Shown here in pieces: positions 8,325-16,249 of a stretch of 23,232 nt of DNA (its first letter is position 1; each line of letters opens with the position of its first letter). This stretch comes from an uncultured Eubacterium sp. (GTDB taxonomy: Bacteria > Bacillota > Clostridia > Lachnospirales > Lachnospiraceae). Both the position numbers and the translations under genes were made by a program. The stretch spans positions 1-23,232 of the forward strand of contig CAJUBQ010000074.1 in assembly GCA_910584595.1 (NCBI GenBank), read 5' to 3'. The notes under the pieces are model-generated. The model searched no databases. It was not told where the DNA came from and worked only from the letters and a program-made list of their open reading frames with translations.

Positions 8325-8358
8325 TAGCAGCCGCCCCTTTCATCAAATAGATTCCGGC

Positions 8359-9219
8359 TCACACAATATGCTTAATCCCCTCACAGATTTTACGCGCCAC
8401 AGTAGGATTATTCATCGTATACAAATGTATCCCATCCACATCATTTGCCAGCAGATCAATAATCTGGCTCAGTGCATAAGACATTCCTGCGTCAAACAAA
8501 GCCTGCTTATTCCCTTCGTATTTATGAATGATACGCTCAAAACGCTGTGGGAATGACGCTCCGCACATCGTAATCATCCGCTTAATCTGCGACGCATTAA
8601 TCACAGGCATAATGCCAGGCGTTACCGGTACATCAATGCCTGCAATGCGACAGTCCTCCACAAACCGATAGAAAAACTGATTGTCAAAAAACAGCTGCGA
8701 TAAGAGCACTTGCGCCCCGGCGTCTACTTTTGTCCTCAAATGCCGCATCTCTGCCACTCTGTCTTTCGATTCCGGATGGCATTCCGGATAGCAGGCTCCC
8801 GCAATGCAAAAATCACTCGTTTGTTTCAAGTATGTAATTAAATCTGACGCATGGATAAAATCTTTCTTTTCCGGTACATCCGGGTTACGGTCGCCACGCA
8901 GAGCAAGCACATTTTCGATACCTTCTTCCGCCAGTTCTTTTGAAAACGCGTCGATTTCAGCTTTGTCATAACAAAGGCAGGTCAGATGCACGACTGGCTC
9001 TACATGGTATTCCTCTTTGATTTTTTTTGCAAGCTGTATGGTTTTGTTATGATTGGAACTTCCCCCGGCGCCAAACGTAACACTGATAAAATCCGGCTGC
9101 AGCTCGCATAAAATCTCCAGTGTTTTGTCGATATTTTTCAATTCGTCGTCTTTCTTTGGGGGAAAGATTTCAAAAGACAGTACGTTTTTTTTCTGCTGAT
9201 GTATTTCTGATAATCTCAT
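8359..9219 (-). CDS. metF: Methylenetetrahydrofolate reductase
   Basis: The 286-residue product is a full-length MetF: a flavin-dependent TIM barrel that reduces 5,10-methylene-THF to 5-methyl-THF for methionine synthesis and, in some clostridia, the Wood-Ljungdahl methyl branch. Visible motifs are SFEIFPPK at 15-22 (Glu17 matches the catalytic Glu of the E. coli enzyme), VTFGAGG at 47-53, HLTC at 78-81, ALRGDR at 106-111, and the C-terminal VDGIHLYTMNN segment. ATG at 9219 follows GAAGGAGAG at good spacing. It is downstream of the HAD phosphatase with a 105-bp polypyrimidine-rich gap and directly upstream of the GTPase block. No methionine-regulon riboswitch is visible in that gap. Confidence 0.96.
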   Translation of the reverse strand: MRLSEIHQQKKNVLSFEIFPPKKDDELKNIDKTLEILCELQPDFISVTFGAGGSSNHNKTIQLAKKIKEEYHVEPVVHLTCLCYDKAEIDAFSKELAEEGIENVLALRGDRNPDVPEKKDFIHASDLITYLKQTSDFCIAGACYPECHPESKDRVAEMRHLRTKVDAGAQVLLSQLFFDNQFFYRFVEDCRIAGIDVPVTPGIMPVINASQIKRMITMCGASFPQRFERIIHKYEGNKQALFDAGMSYALSQIIDLLANDVDGIHLYTMNNPTVARKICEGIKHIV

Positions 9220-9324
9220 AATCGCTCTCCTTCATGCGTGTTTCATCATTTCTCATTTTCTTTTATATTCTTATTTTCTTTTTCATTTCTATCTTTTTGC
9301 ATTTTTATAGTGTGCGCTTCCTCA

Positions 9325-9987
9325 TCAAACACCGTTATTCGCTTTGCAGACAATCGGATAAATATCCTTTGGGCTTTCTGCAAGAGCATCTGCCCCTGCA
9401 GCCTCAAGCTCCTTTCTACTCCCATATCCAAACAATACCCCGATCGAAGCAATCCCTGCTTTCTTTGCTCCTGTCACATCGTATTCGCGGTCGCCAATCA
9501 TAACGGCAGAAGACAAATCCTGAATCTTGCCGGCTTTTAACGCATAAGCGATGACTTCCTCTTTTTTCGATCTTGTCCCATCCATATTTGAGCCTGCAAT
9601 ATACGTAAAATACTGATTTACCGAAAAATATTCCAAAATCTGTACCGCAAATGCTTCCGGCTTGGATGTTGCGACAAATAACTTCTTTCCCGCCTCACAA
9701 AGCGACTGCAGCAGATGTTCCATACCGTCATATAATTTATTTTCGAAGATCCCTGTTTCTTTATAATATTCCCGATAGTACTGTACCGCCGTCTTAGCGT
9801 CTTCTTTGGAAAATCCATAAAATTGCTCAAACGAATCCTGCAGCGGCGGCCCGATAAACTTATATAACTGCGTCCGGTCGTCTGTTTTGATTCCGTATTT
9901 CTCCAAAGCATACGCAACCGAGTTCGTAATTCCAACACCTGGATCTGTCAGCGTCCCATCCAGATCAAACAATAGATTCTGATACAT
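9325..9987 (-). CDS. HAD-superfamily phosphatase, phosphoglycolate phosphatase-like
   Basis: The product has 220 residues from the chosen start. HAD motif I DLDGTLTD lies at 8-15 with Asp8 as nucleophile and Asp10 as acid/base, motif II is in VATSKPE, and motifs III/IV are in MIGDREYDVTGAKKAG, with a helical type-I cap between. It resembles Gph/PpaX-type phosphatases; the substrate cannot be read from sequence. ATG at 9987 is preferred because GGAAAGGG lies upstream and the HAD core starts at once. A longer frame from 10056 would overlap the DUF362 gene and add an unrelated N terminus. It is 37 bp after the DUF362 stop, so probably co-transcribed. Confidence 0.88.
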   Translation of the reverse strand: MYQNLLFDLDGTLTDPGVGITNSVAYALEKYGIKTDDRTQLYKFIGPPLQDSFEQFYGFSKEDAKTAVQYYREYYKETGIFENKLYDGMEHLLQSLCEAGKKLFVATSKPEAFAVQILEYFSVNQYFTYIAGSNMDGTRSKKEEVIAYALKAGKIQDLSSAVMIGDREYDVTGAKKAGIASIGVLFGYGSRKELEAAGADALAESPKDIYPIVCKANNGV

Positions 9988-10024
9988 CTTTTTTCCCTTT
10001 CCATTTTCGAATTTAAGGCAGATA

Positions 10025-11122
10025 TTACTCCCACTGCTGCCGTAAAAATTCGGCAATCTCTACCGCCTTAGGCGGACACCCGCCCAGATGTTTCTCAAAA
10101 CAGCCCGTACACTGTCCGATGCCAATCTTTCCTGTTTTTCCCCGATGCCCTTGTCCAATGGAAATCGAAGCCGCACTGTGCCCGGCCAGCAGTCCTTCAT
10201 CGTTTAACCGGTCAAGCGCATAGATCAGGGAACCATAACAGGCTGAGCAGGCGTCTTTTGCATCCGCGTAAGCCGCCAGCTTTGATACGCGTTTTGTACT
10301 GCGCATTTTCTTTTTTTCCGGTATGCCCTCTCCAAGGACGATCGGATTAGCATGTTCCACATCCGTACTGCCGACGCCCAGCTGCTCCGCCAGGCGAATA
10401 TATGCAATATCAGCCGGACGATACCCCATACTCTCAGCTGCAAAGCTGTCACACAGCACCGGATCCCAAAACCCCAGAACACGGTTCATAACAACCGGGT
10501 TGCCGCCTTCTTCAAAATCCAAATCTCCGCATATATTATCCAGCAAAATAAAATCCTGGTGAATTACCGTATTTAAATGCGCAATCGGCTTATGCAGCCC
10601 AAGCGTATGGAATCTGCGTTTTTCAGAATTTGGGATCAGCCCTTTGCTGTTTTTCAGCGCACACGTCACTGTCGTCTGGCAATGCCCTTTCAGTACCGGA
10701 AGGTTTATCAGATAGTCCAGCCGAAACACTTCCTCACAGACCGAGATCGGCATACCTGCCGCATCTACCGTACGAAACGCATCCTTTTGCAGATCGATAA
10801 ACGGAACCTGATGTTTTTTGCATATATCGTAAATACCGCACACCCGTACTGCCTGAGACGTTAAATCGCCGACCCAGGAGCCTTCGAGTACGACTAAGTT
10901 TAAAAATCCTTCTTCTTTTAAATAAGTCAGCACACCGTCTACAAGCTCAGGATGTGTCACGGCCCCTTCGGATGCCTTTTTGGCTGCCAGTATGTTCGGT
11001 TTAATTCCGATTCTTTTACTCCTGTCTGCAATATCCGTCGCCAACCCTGCTGCCTTTAACACCTGAATCGCCATCTGTTTGTAGTCTTCACCCTGTATCA
11101 TATAATACTCATTTTTTGACAT
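10025..11122 (-). CDS. DUF362-family protein with C-terminal cysteine cluster
   Basis: The 365-residue product is a DUF362 (PF04015-type) protein. Characteristic segments are GIKPNILAAKK near residue 44, THPELVDGVLTYL, INLPVLKGHCQTTVTCALKN, and AESMGYRPADIAYIRLAEQLG. The tail carries cysteines at about 292, 295, 338, 341 and 349 (CSAC ... CTGCFEKHLGGCPP), which suggests an iron-sulfur cluster. DUF362 proteins have no agreed reaction; many are fused to ferredoxin domains. It is the first gene after the 14-bp tandem repeat, with an AAAAGGAA ribosome site, and is followed by the HAD phosphatase. Link to the galactarate genes is possible but not shown. Confidence 0.88.
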   Translation of the reverse strand: MSKNEYYMIQGEDYKQMAIQVLKAAGLATDIADRSKRIGIKPNILAAKKASEGAVTHPELVDGVLTYLKEEGFLNLVVLEGSWVGDLTSQAVRVCGIYDICKKHQVPFIDLQKDAFRTVDAAGMPISVCEEVFRLDYLINLPVLKGHCQTTVTCALKNSKGLIPNSEKRRFHTLGLHKPIAHLNTVIHQDFILLDNICGDLDFEEGGNPVVMNRVLGFWDPVLCDSFAAESMGYRPADIAYIRLAEQLGVGSTDVEHANPIVLGEGIPEKKKMRSTKRVSKLAAYADAKDACSACYGSLIYALDRLNDEGLLAGHSAASISIGQGHRGKTGKIGIGQCTGCFEKHLGGCPPKAVEIAEFLRQQWE

Positions 11123-11160
11123 TCTTTTTTCCTTTTAATTTTTTTGTTTTTTCGACCTTA

Positions 11161-11283
11161 TGCTTTCAATTTTATGCTTTCAATTTTGCTCTTTGATTCT
11201 TATTCTTTGATTCGTATACTTTGATTCTTATACTTTGATTCTTATTCTTTGATTCGTATACTTTGATTCTTATTCTTTCATTC
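11161..11283. repeat. 14-bp tandem repeat array
   Basis: Six full copies of TTTGATTCKTATWC run head to tail at 11192-11275, followed by an 8-nt partial copy. The variant sites follow the pattern T/T, G/A, T/A, T/T, G/A, T/T. Just before them, TGCTTTCAATTTTR occurs twice with the same 14-bp period (11161-11188). The array fills most of the 186-bp gap between the regulator stop and the DUF362 start. On the minus strand each unit reads GWATAMGAATCAAA, so copies carry TATAAG- or TATACG-like cores. Copy number is likely variable by slippage. Confidence 0.92.
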
Positions 11284-11308
11284 CTACTGCATCTGCCATG
11301 ATCCATCA

Positions 11309-13201
11309 TTACTCAATGCCATACTTTTTCATTTTACGCCAGAGTGTTGCCGTACTGATCCCAAGCAGCTCCGCCGTTTTCTGCCTGTTATCTTTGCATT
11401 GTGCAAGCGCCTGTTCGATCTCTTCTTTTTCCGGCGGTTCATAGACGACTACACTTTGGATGCCGCTGTGCGTTTCTATTTTCGGATACAGTTCAAGCAG
11501 CAGTTCCCGAATACAAACCTCATCCATATTCCTCTTATGTGCCGTCAGCACCAGACGCTCGCAAAACCGCTCCAGCTGCAGTGCGTTTCCATCCCAGCGC
11601 GCACCGCATAGCGCATCCATACCGCCTTTTGTCAGACTGACACGCTTGGAATATTTTTTATTATACTGCCTGAAATAATTCTGTACCATTCCCGGAATAT
11701 CTTCCCTGCGCTCCCTGAGAGGCGGCAGATGAATAGCAAAAGCGTTCAGCAGGTAGTATAAGTCCTCCCGAAACTGGCCGTTTCTTACCTTTTGCGCCAG
11801 TTCTTCCCTCGCGGTAGCAATAATGCGCACTTCGATCGATGGAATCTCTTCAATATCGGTCTTCATAAATACTTTATAACGCATGACCCGCATCAGACGA
11901 TACTGGCAGCGCAGACATAATTCATCAATATCCCGTATCAAGAGCGTCCCAAAAGCAGCCTGTTCCAGCGCCGCTTTTTTCTGCCTATCCTGCGCCCCTT
12001 CTCCAAACAGCGCCGCAATCTGCTGCTCTTCTGACATACCGCTGCAGTTTACCGTTAAATAATGGCTGTTTTTCTGATAACCATTGTTATGGATCCCCTG
12101 TGCAAACACTTCTTTTTCCGTTCCGGTTTCTCCATAAATAATAACAGGCGCAGAAGAAAGCGCATACGTCCGCGCCAGTTCCATACATTTTTTCATCCGT
12201 TCAGACTTCGTCTCGATCTTGCAAAAATCCCCCATGCTCAGGTAACCGAACAAAAGGTTGTCTTCAAACAAATCCTGATTTTTCCTGCTTCCGGTTGGAA
12301 TTTTATGAATCGAAAGAATCGCGCCTGTTATCCTGCCGTCATAGGCAATCGGCGCAATCGATACCATATAGGACTCTCTGCCGATCAGCATCGTTGTTGT
12401 AATAATTTCCCGTTCACCGCTTAATACCCGCTCCAGATAGCTTTCTTCCAGCTGCGGCATCACCTCATACAGTTTTCTGCCGATAAACGCGGCTTCGGTA
12501 CGATTTAAAATCCATGCCGCAGCATGATTGGCCGCCGTTACATTTTTTTCCGTATCTACTTTCAGCACCCCGTTATATACCGTCTCAAGCACTGTTAAAA
12601 ACTGCGCATGGTTCTCCTTTTCCACCTGAGACGTATATACCATTCTGCGGGCTACATGCAGCGCCTTGCGCAGAGAATCTTCCCTTGTGCGCAAAAACAA
12701 TGACGGAATATGCGGATACTGCTGCATACATTTTAAAACCCGCTCTCCGCCAATAACTACATCCGTTCCTTCCGTTACAGCCTTTTGCACAATCGTTTCA
12801 ATCCGGCTGCGGTCCTCATACGTATAAAACAACAGCTGCGCATGGAAAATCTCGTTCATATAGCTGGAATCCGGAAACATCGTATAATGCCCGACAAACG
12901 CAATCACCGGATGTTCCTTCCCCGTCAGCTGCTTGGCTTCTTCCACCAGCAGCCCTACTTCCTGTCCGGTCATAGAAATATTTACAAGCGGCACCTTCGT
13001 ATATTCCCGAATAAAATCCGCCTGCAGCCCACGCGCTACAATCACATTGGCGCCCTCCCCAATTGCATTGCGCGCCGCCTGTACTGCATGGCTTGTACGG
13101 ATAACTTCTACCTGGCAGGAATCCATTTTTTCCTCTGCAATAATCTGCAGCGCGTAGTCTGCAAGTTCCTGATTTGGAACAAGTACATGTATTTTAGCCA
13201 T
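11309..13201 (-). CDS. PrpR-type transcriptional regulator with degenerate AAA+ domain
   Basis: The 630-residue product has a PrpR_N-like sensor domain (about 1-190), a PAS domain (about 200-305), a sigma-54-activator-like AAA+ domain (about 325-560) and a Fis-type helix-turn-helix (about 592-628, KTAELLGISTATLWRKMKKYG). The AAA+ part is abnormal: Walker A reads GETGTEKE (357-364) with Glu in place of the essential Gly, the GAFTGA loop is absent (LFGEGAQDRQKKAALEQ, 398-414), and Walker B is RDIDEL. It is therefore unlikely to remodel sigma-54 polymerase and may act like TyrR on sigma-70 promoters or as a repressor (inference). PrpR_N domains sense small carboxylates, and the position next to the galactarate genes suggests galactarate or an intermediate as ligand. 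ATG at 13201 follows a weak GCGGGGA site. Confidence 0.9.
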   Translation of the reverse strand: MAKIHVLVPNQELADYALQIIAEEKMDSCQVEVIRTSHAVQAARNAIGEGANVIVARGLQADFIREYTKVPLVNISMTGQEVGLLVEEAKQLTGKEHPVIAFVGHYTMFPDSSYMNEIFHAQLLFYTYEDRSRIETIVQKAVTEGTDVVIGGERVLKCMQQYPHIPSLFLRTREDSLRKALHVARRMVYTSQVEKENHAQFLTVLETVYNGVLKVDTEKNVTAANHAAAWILNRTEAAFIGRKLYEVMPQLEESYLERVLSGEREIITTTMLIGRESYMVSIAPIAYDGRITGAILSIHKIPTGSRKNQDLFEDNLLFGYLSMGDFCKIETKSERMKKCMELARTYALSSAPVIIYGETGTEKEVFAQGIHNNGYQKNSHYLTVNCSGMSEEQQIAALFGEGAQDRQKKAALEQAAFGTLLIRDIDELCLRCQYRLMRVMRYKVFMKTDIEEIPSIEVRIIATAREELAQKVRNGQFREDLYYLLNAFAIHLPPLRERREDIPGMVQNYFRQYNKKYSKRVSLTKGGMDALCGARWDGNALQLERFCERLVLTAHKRNMDEVCIRELLLELYPKIETHSGIQSVVVYEPPEKEEIEQALAQCKDNRQKTAELLGISTATLWRKMKKYGIE

Positions 13202-13242
13202 TTTTGTATCCCCGCTTTATCAAGATCTGAAAACATATTTTG

Positions 13243-13271
13243 AGTATATCCCTTTTTTTTCATTTTAGCAA
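13243..13271 (-). promoter_or_regulatory. Sigma-70-type promoter for the PrpR-type regulator
   Basis: On the minus strand, TTGCTA (13271-13266) and TATACT (13248-13243) are separated by exactly 17 nt, giving 4/6 and 5/6 matches to consensus. The -10 lies about 42 nt upstream of the ATG at 13201. I found no -24/-12 sigma-54 element here. Confidence 0.6.
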
Positions 13272-13298
13272 CCAATAAGTTCTCTCATCAATTAATTA

Positions 13299-13342
13299 CA
13301 GCCACACAAAGAATCCATGGCAGAAAATTCTTTGTGTGGCTG
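13299..13342 (-). terminator. Strong hairpin after galactarate dehydratase
   Basis: A perfect 16-bp inverted repeat (CAGCCACACAAAGAAT at 13299-13314, mirrored at 13327-13342) closes a 12-nt loop. It lies 22 bp after the garD stop and upstream of the regulator promoter. The following minus-strand bases are TAATTAATTG, a poor U tract, so it may be an inefficient terminator or an mRNA-stabilising structure. Confidence 0.7.
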
Positions 13343-13363
13343 CTTTTCAAATAAACGAAATCC

Positions 13364-14884
13364 TTAAGTAATCGGCGCCGGATTAAAAATACACATATCA
13401 TTATGGAATCCGTACTGATCGCTGTAAGGTTTTTTTAATCCGCTTGCAGTATCCAAAATCATATGGAAAATCTCCGTTCCGACATCTGCAATCGTTTTCT
13501 TTCCGCAGGCTGCGTCTCCCGCAGAAATATCTATCATGTCAAACCAGTGGTCTTTCATTTCATTGCGGCTGCAGACCTTAATCACCGGACTGATTTCCAG
13601 TCCATACGGCGTGCCGCGTCCTGTCATAAATACCTGCAGACCAATGCCGCTGGCTAACTGGCTCGGGCCGCATACAATATCACTGGCCGGCGTCGCCGCA
13701 AAGATCAGCCCATGCTTAGAGGGTTTTTGCGCCGGGGACAATACTTCTACAATCGGACTTGTTCCGCTCTTGGCAATGCTTCCCATCGCCTTTTCTACAA
13801 TATTGGCAAGACCGCCCTTCTTATTGCCCGGCGTCGGATTCGCATCACGATCCACACCGCCTTCTGCCAGATAGTTGTCATACCAGCGCATTTCTTCTGC
13901 CAGACGGTCACGGGTATGTGCATCCACGCATCGCGCTGCTAACATCGGTACGCCGTCCCGTACTTCTGTCACTTCACTAAACATTACCGTGGCGCCGCCG
14001 CGCACAAGCATATCTGCCGCATATCCGGCGCTTGGATTTGCTGAGATACCGGAAAATGCATCGCTGCCGCCGCACTGCATCCCGATCAACAGTTCGCTTA
14101 GCGGAAGCTCTTCCCGCCTGCGCTGATTCAGCTTTTGCAGTTTTTTCTCCGCCATATCTAAAATGGCCTGCATCATGGCATCATGACCCGGATAATCCTG
14201 AAGCGTCAATACATTTTCCGGTGTAATATCTTCTTCCTGTAAAACCCGGTCATACGTAAGTTTCTCACATCCAAGCCCTACGACCATCATCTCACCGCCA
14301 AAATTTGGATGCCGGATGAGATTTGCCACTGCCCGAATCGGAATATGCGCCATCGGCGCATTGATTGCCACCCCACATCCATAAGGATGCGTCACTGCCA
14401 CTACCCCGTCCACATATTCATATTTTGGCAGCAGCTCTTTTTTGATTCTTTCCACTGCCGCCTTTAGCACACCTGCCGCGCACTGTACCGTTGTAACTAT
14501 TCCAAGCAGGTTTTTCGTACCCGCCGGTCCCTGTGCATTTCGGTATCCCATCCATGTCGTCCGCGGCGGAACAGGCAGCTTATCTATCGGGACAATATTC
14601 GTCCCGTATTCCATATTTTCTACCGAAGGGCTTTCCGGCAAAAGCAGCATATGCTCATTGATCCAGTCTCCCTTTCGAATATCGTCTTTTGCATAACCTA
14701 ATACAACTCCGTAACGAATGACTTCCCCGTTTTGCGGAATATCGCATAAGGCGATCTTATGCGCCTGCGGAATATCCTGATTGGCCGTCAGTCCGTCCTC
14801 GATCCGGGTTCCGGCAGCGATATCCTGTATAGCAATCGCTACATTGTCCCGCTCATGAATTTTTATATATCTGCATACATCCAT
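13364..14884 (-). CDS. garD: Galactarate dehydratase (UxaA/GarD family)
   Basis: The 506-residue product (E. coli GarD is 523) dehydrates galactarate to 5-keto-4-deoxy-D-glucarate. The N terminus is an SAF-type domain (NVAIAIQDIAAGTRI ... HKIALCDI), followed by the UxaA-fold catalytic region with WMGYRNAQGPAGTKN, VAVTHPYGCGVA, VVGLGCEKL, GMQCGGSDAFSGISANPS and FAATPASDIVCGPSQLASG. UxaA altronate dehydratase is the alternative, but the glycerate kinase and tartronate semialdehyde reductase in the same operon fit galactarate much better. ATG at 14884 or TTG three bases earlier can serve as start; AGGTGA lies 7-10 nt upstream. Last gene of the catabolic operon, 19 bp after the glycerate kinase. 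Confidence 0.88.
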   Translation of the reverse strand: MDVCRYIKIHERDNVAIAIQDIAAGTRIEDGLTANQDIPQAHKIALCDIPQNGEVIRYGVVLGYAKDDIRKGDWINEHMLLLPESPSVENMEYGTNIVPIDKLPVPPRTTWMGYRNAQGPAGTKNLLGIVTTVQCAAGVLKAAVERIKKELLPKYEYVDGVVAVTHPYGCGVAINAPMAHIPIRAVANLIRHPNFGGEMMVVGLGCEKLTYDRVLQEEDITPENVLTLQDYPGHDAMMQAILDMAEKKLQKLNQRRREELPLSELLIGMQCGGSDAFSGISANPSAGYAADMLVRGGATVMFSEVTEVRDGVPMLAARCVDAHTRDRLAEEMRWYDNYLAEGGVDRDANPTPGNKKGGLANIVEKAMGSIAKSGTSPIVEVLSPAQKPSKHGLIFAATPASDIVCGPSQLASGIGLQVFMTGRGTPYGLEISPVIKVCSRNEMKDHWFDMIDISAGDAACGKKTIADVGTEIFHMILDTASGLKKPYSDQYGFHNDMCIFNPAPIT

Positions 14885-14906
14885 CAAGCATTTTCACCTG
14901 CTTTCT

Positions 14907-16145
14907 TTATTCACCGGACAGCAGCAATACCGCAACATCATTCACATTTGTCCCGGTCGCCCCTGTCACAATGAGTCCGTCACATTTTTGCAGCGCGTGA
15001 TACGCATCATTACGCCGCAGCGTTTCGTAAATGTCCACTCCCTGTTCTGCCAGTTTTTCTTTCGTGCGCCAGTCGCAAAAGCCGCCCGCTGCCTGCGTCG
15101 GCCCATCCGTACCGTCGCTGCCTATACTAAACACCGCTGTCCCGGCAAGCCCTGCGATGCCGAACGCCGCTGCAAGCGCAAGCTCCTGGTTGCGTCCGCC
15201 TTTTCCCGTTCCGGTTAAATGCACGACCGTTTCCCCGCCGGCAATAAATGCCATACGTTTATGATCGTTCGCATGACTTTTTGCGATAGAAGCCAAAAAC
15301 GAACCTGCCTCTTTCGCCTCGCACTCCAGCTGATCCGTCAAAATCACCGTCTCGTAACCCAAAGCTTCACATGCATGAGCCGCTGCAAGACAGAGGTTTT
15401 TCACGCTTCCGGTAATTTGGGTCTCAACATGAAACAGCTCTTTTGGGGTTTCGGTTTCCAGACATTTTCGTGCCTGTGCGCTCAGCTTCAACTGATATTT
15501 TTCCGCAACAGCAAGCGCCATCTCACACGTAGAGGTATCTGGATAAGCCGGGCCAGATGCAATCATATCCAAAGGATCGCCTAAAATATCACTGAGCACA
15601 ATACTATATACATGCGCCGGTTCACAGATTTTCGCAAATTTTCCGCCTTTTACTCCGGAAAGCCTTTTTCGTACCGTATTCATTTCCACAATATCTGCTC
15701 CGCACGCTAACAGCTGCTTTGTAATATCCGCCAGCTCATCTTTCGGAATCAATGGCTGTTCAAACAACGCCGAGCCTCCGCCGGAAAGCAGAAACAGCAC
15801 CGTATCTTCTGCACGAAGATCTCTGACAAGCTCCAATGCTGCCGCTGTTCCAAGAAAGGAATTTTCATCCGGCACCGGATGCCCTGCCTCGTAGCAGTCC
15901 ATGCCTTCAATATCTCCTTTTACGTGATCGTATTTTGTAATCACGACACCTTGTTTGATCTTGCTGCCTAAGATTCCCGCAGCAGCCTTCGCCATCTGCC
16001 AGGCTGCTTTCCCCGCAGCTACTACATAAATATCTCCAGTGCCAAATTCCTTTTGTTCCAGCGCTTGTTCTACCGCCTGATCCGGCAGGACTTTTTGTAT
16101 TGCCTGTTTTATTATATGATCTGCCTCTTCCCTTAACGACCTCAT
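14907..16145 (-). CDS. Glycerate 2-kinase, MOFRL family
   Basis: The 412-residue product is a class II (MOFRL) glycerate kinase that makes 2-phosphoglycerate from D-glycerate and ATP. Visible family motifs: AAGKAA at 43-48, SGGGSAL at 121-127, MNTVRKRLSGVKGGK near 155-169, GKGGRNQELAL at 314-324, SIGSDGTDGPT at 340-350 and TGTNVNDV at 398-405. It differs from the GarK/GlxK (GlxK-fold) kinases of E. coli, so it is a functional replacement. ATG at 16145 has GGGAGA upstream. It sits 96 bp after the aldolase gene, the gap containing a 9-bp tandem repeat, and 19 bp before garD. Confidence 0.92.
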   Translation of the reverse strand: MRSLREEADHIIKQAIQKVLPDQAVEQALEQKEFGTGDIYVVAAGKAAWQMAKAAAGILGSKIKQGVVITKYDHVKGDIEGMDCYEAGHPVPDENSFLGTAAALELVRDLRAEDTVLFLLSGGGSALFEQPLIPKDELADITKQLLACGADIVEMNTVRKRLSGVKGGKFAKICEPAHVYSIVLSDILGDPLDMIASGPAYPDTSTCEMALAVAEKYQLKLSAQARKCLETETPKELFHVETQITGSVKNLCLAAAHACEALGYETVILTDQLECEAKEAGSFLASIAKSHANDHKRMAFIAGGETVVHLTGTGKGGRNQELALAAAFGIAGLAGTAVFSIGSDGTDGPTQAAGGFCDWRTKEKLAEQGVDIYETLRRNDAYHALQKCDGLIVTGATGTNVNDVAVLLLSGE

Positions 16146-16213
16146 TTACCATCTCTCCCTTATCCCTGTCTAAGCTCCTGTCCGACCTTTATCGTCTAAG
16201 CTTTCTCATCTAT

Positions 16214-16249
16214 CTCAGATTACTCAGATTACTCAGATTACTCAGATTA
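16214..16249. repeat. 9-bp tandem repeat spanning the aldolase stop codon
   Basis: CTCAGATTA is repeated four times without a mismatch. On the minus strand the unit carries a TGA and its length is a multiple of three, so four in-phase stop codons (16244, 16235, 16226 and 16217 as first bases) follow one another at the end of the DHDPS-family gene. The array probably arose by slippage. Confidence 0.9.

Noticed and set aside
9988..10056. N-terminal extension of the HAD phosphatase to 10056
   Set aside because: It would overlap the DUF362 gene by 32 nt, adds residues unlike any HAD protein, and a good ribosome site stands before the ATG at 9987.
11192..11275. CRISPR-like array
   Set aside because: The 14-bp units are contiguous with no spacers and no cas genes are present.
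13299..13342. Riboswitch upstream of the regulator
   Set aside because: A single simple perfect hairpin with no conserved junction; it lies upstream of the regulator promoter and best fits the end of the garD transcript.
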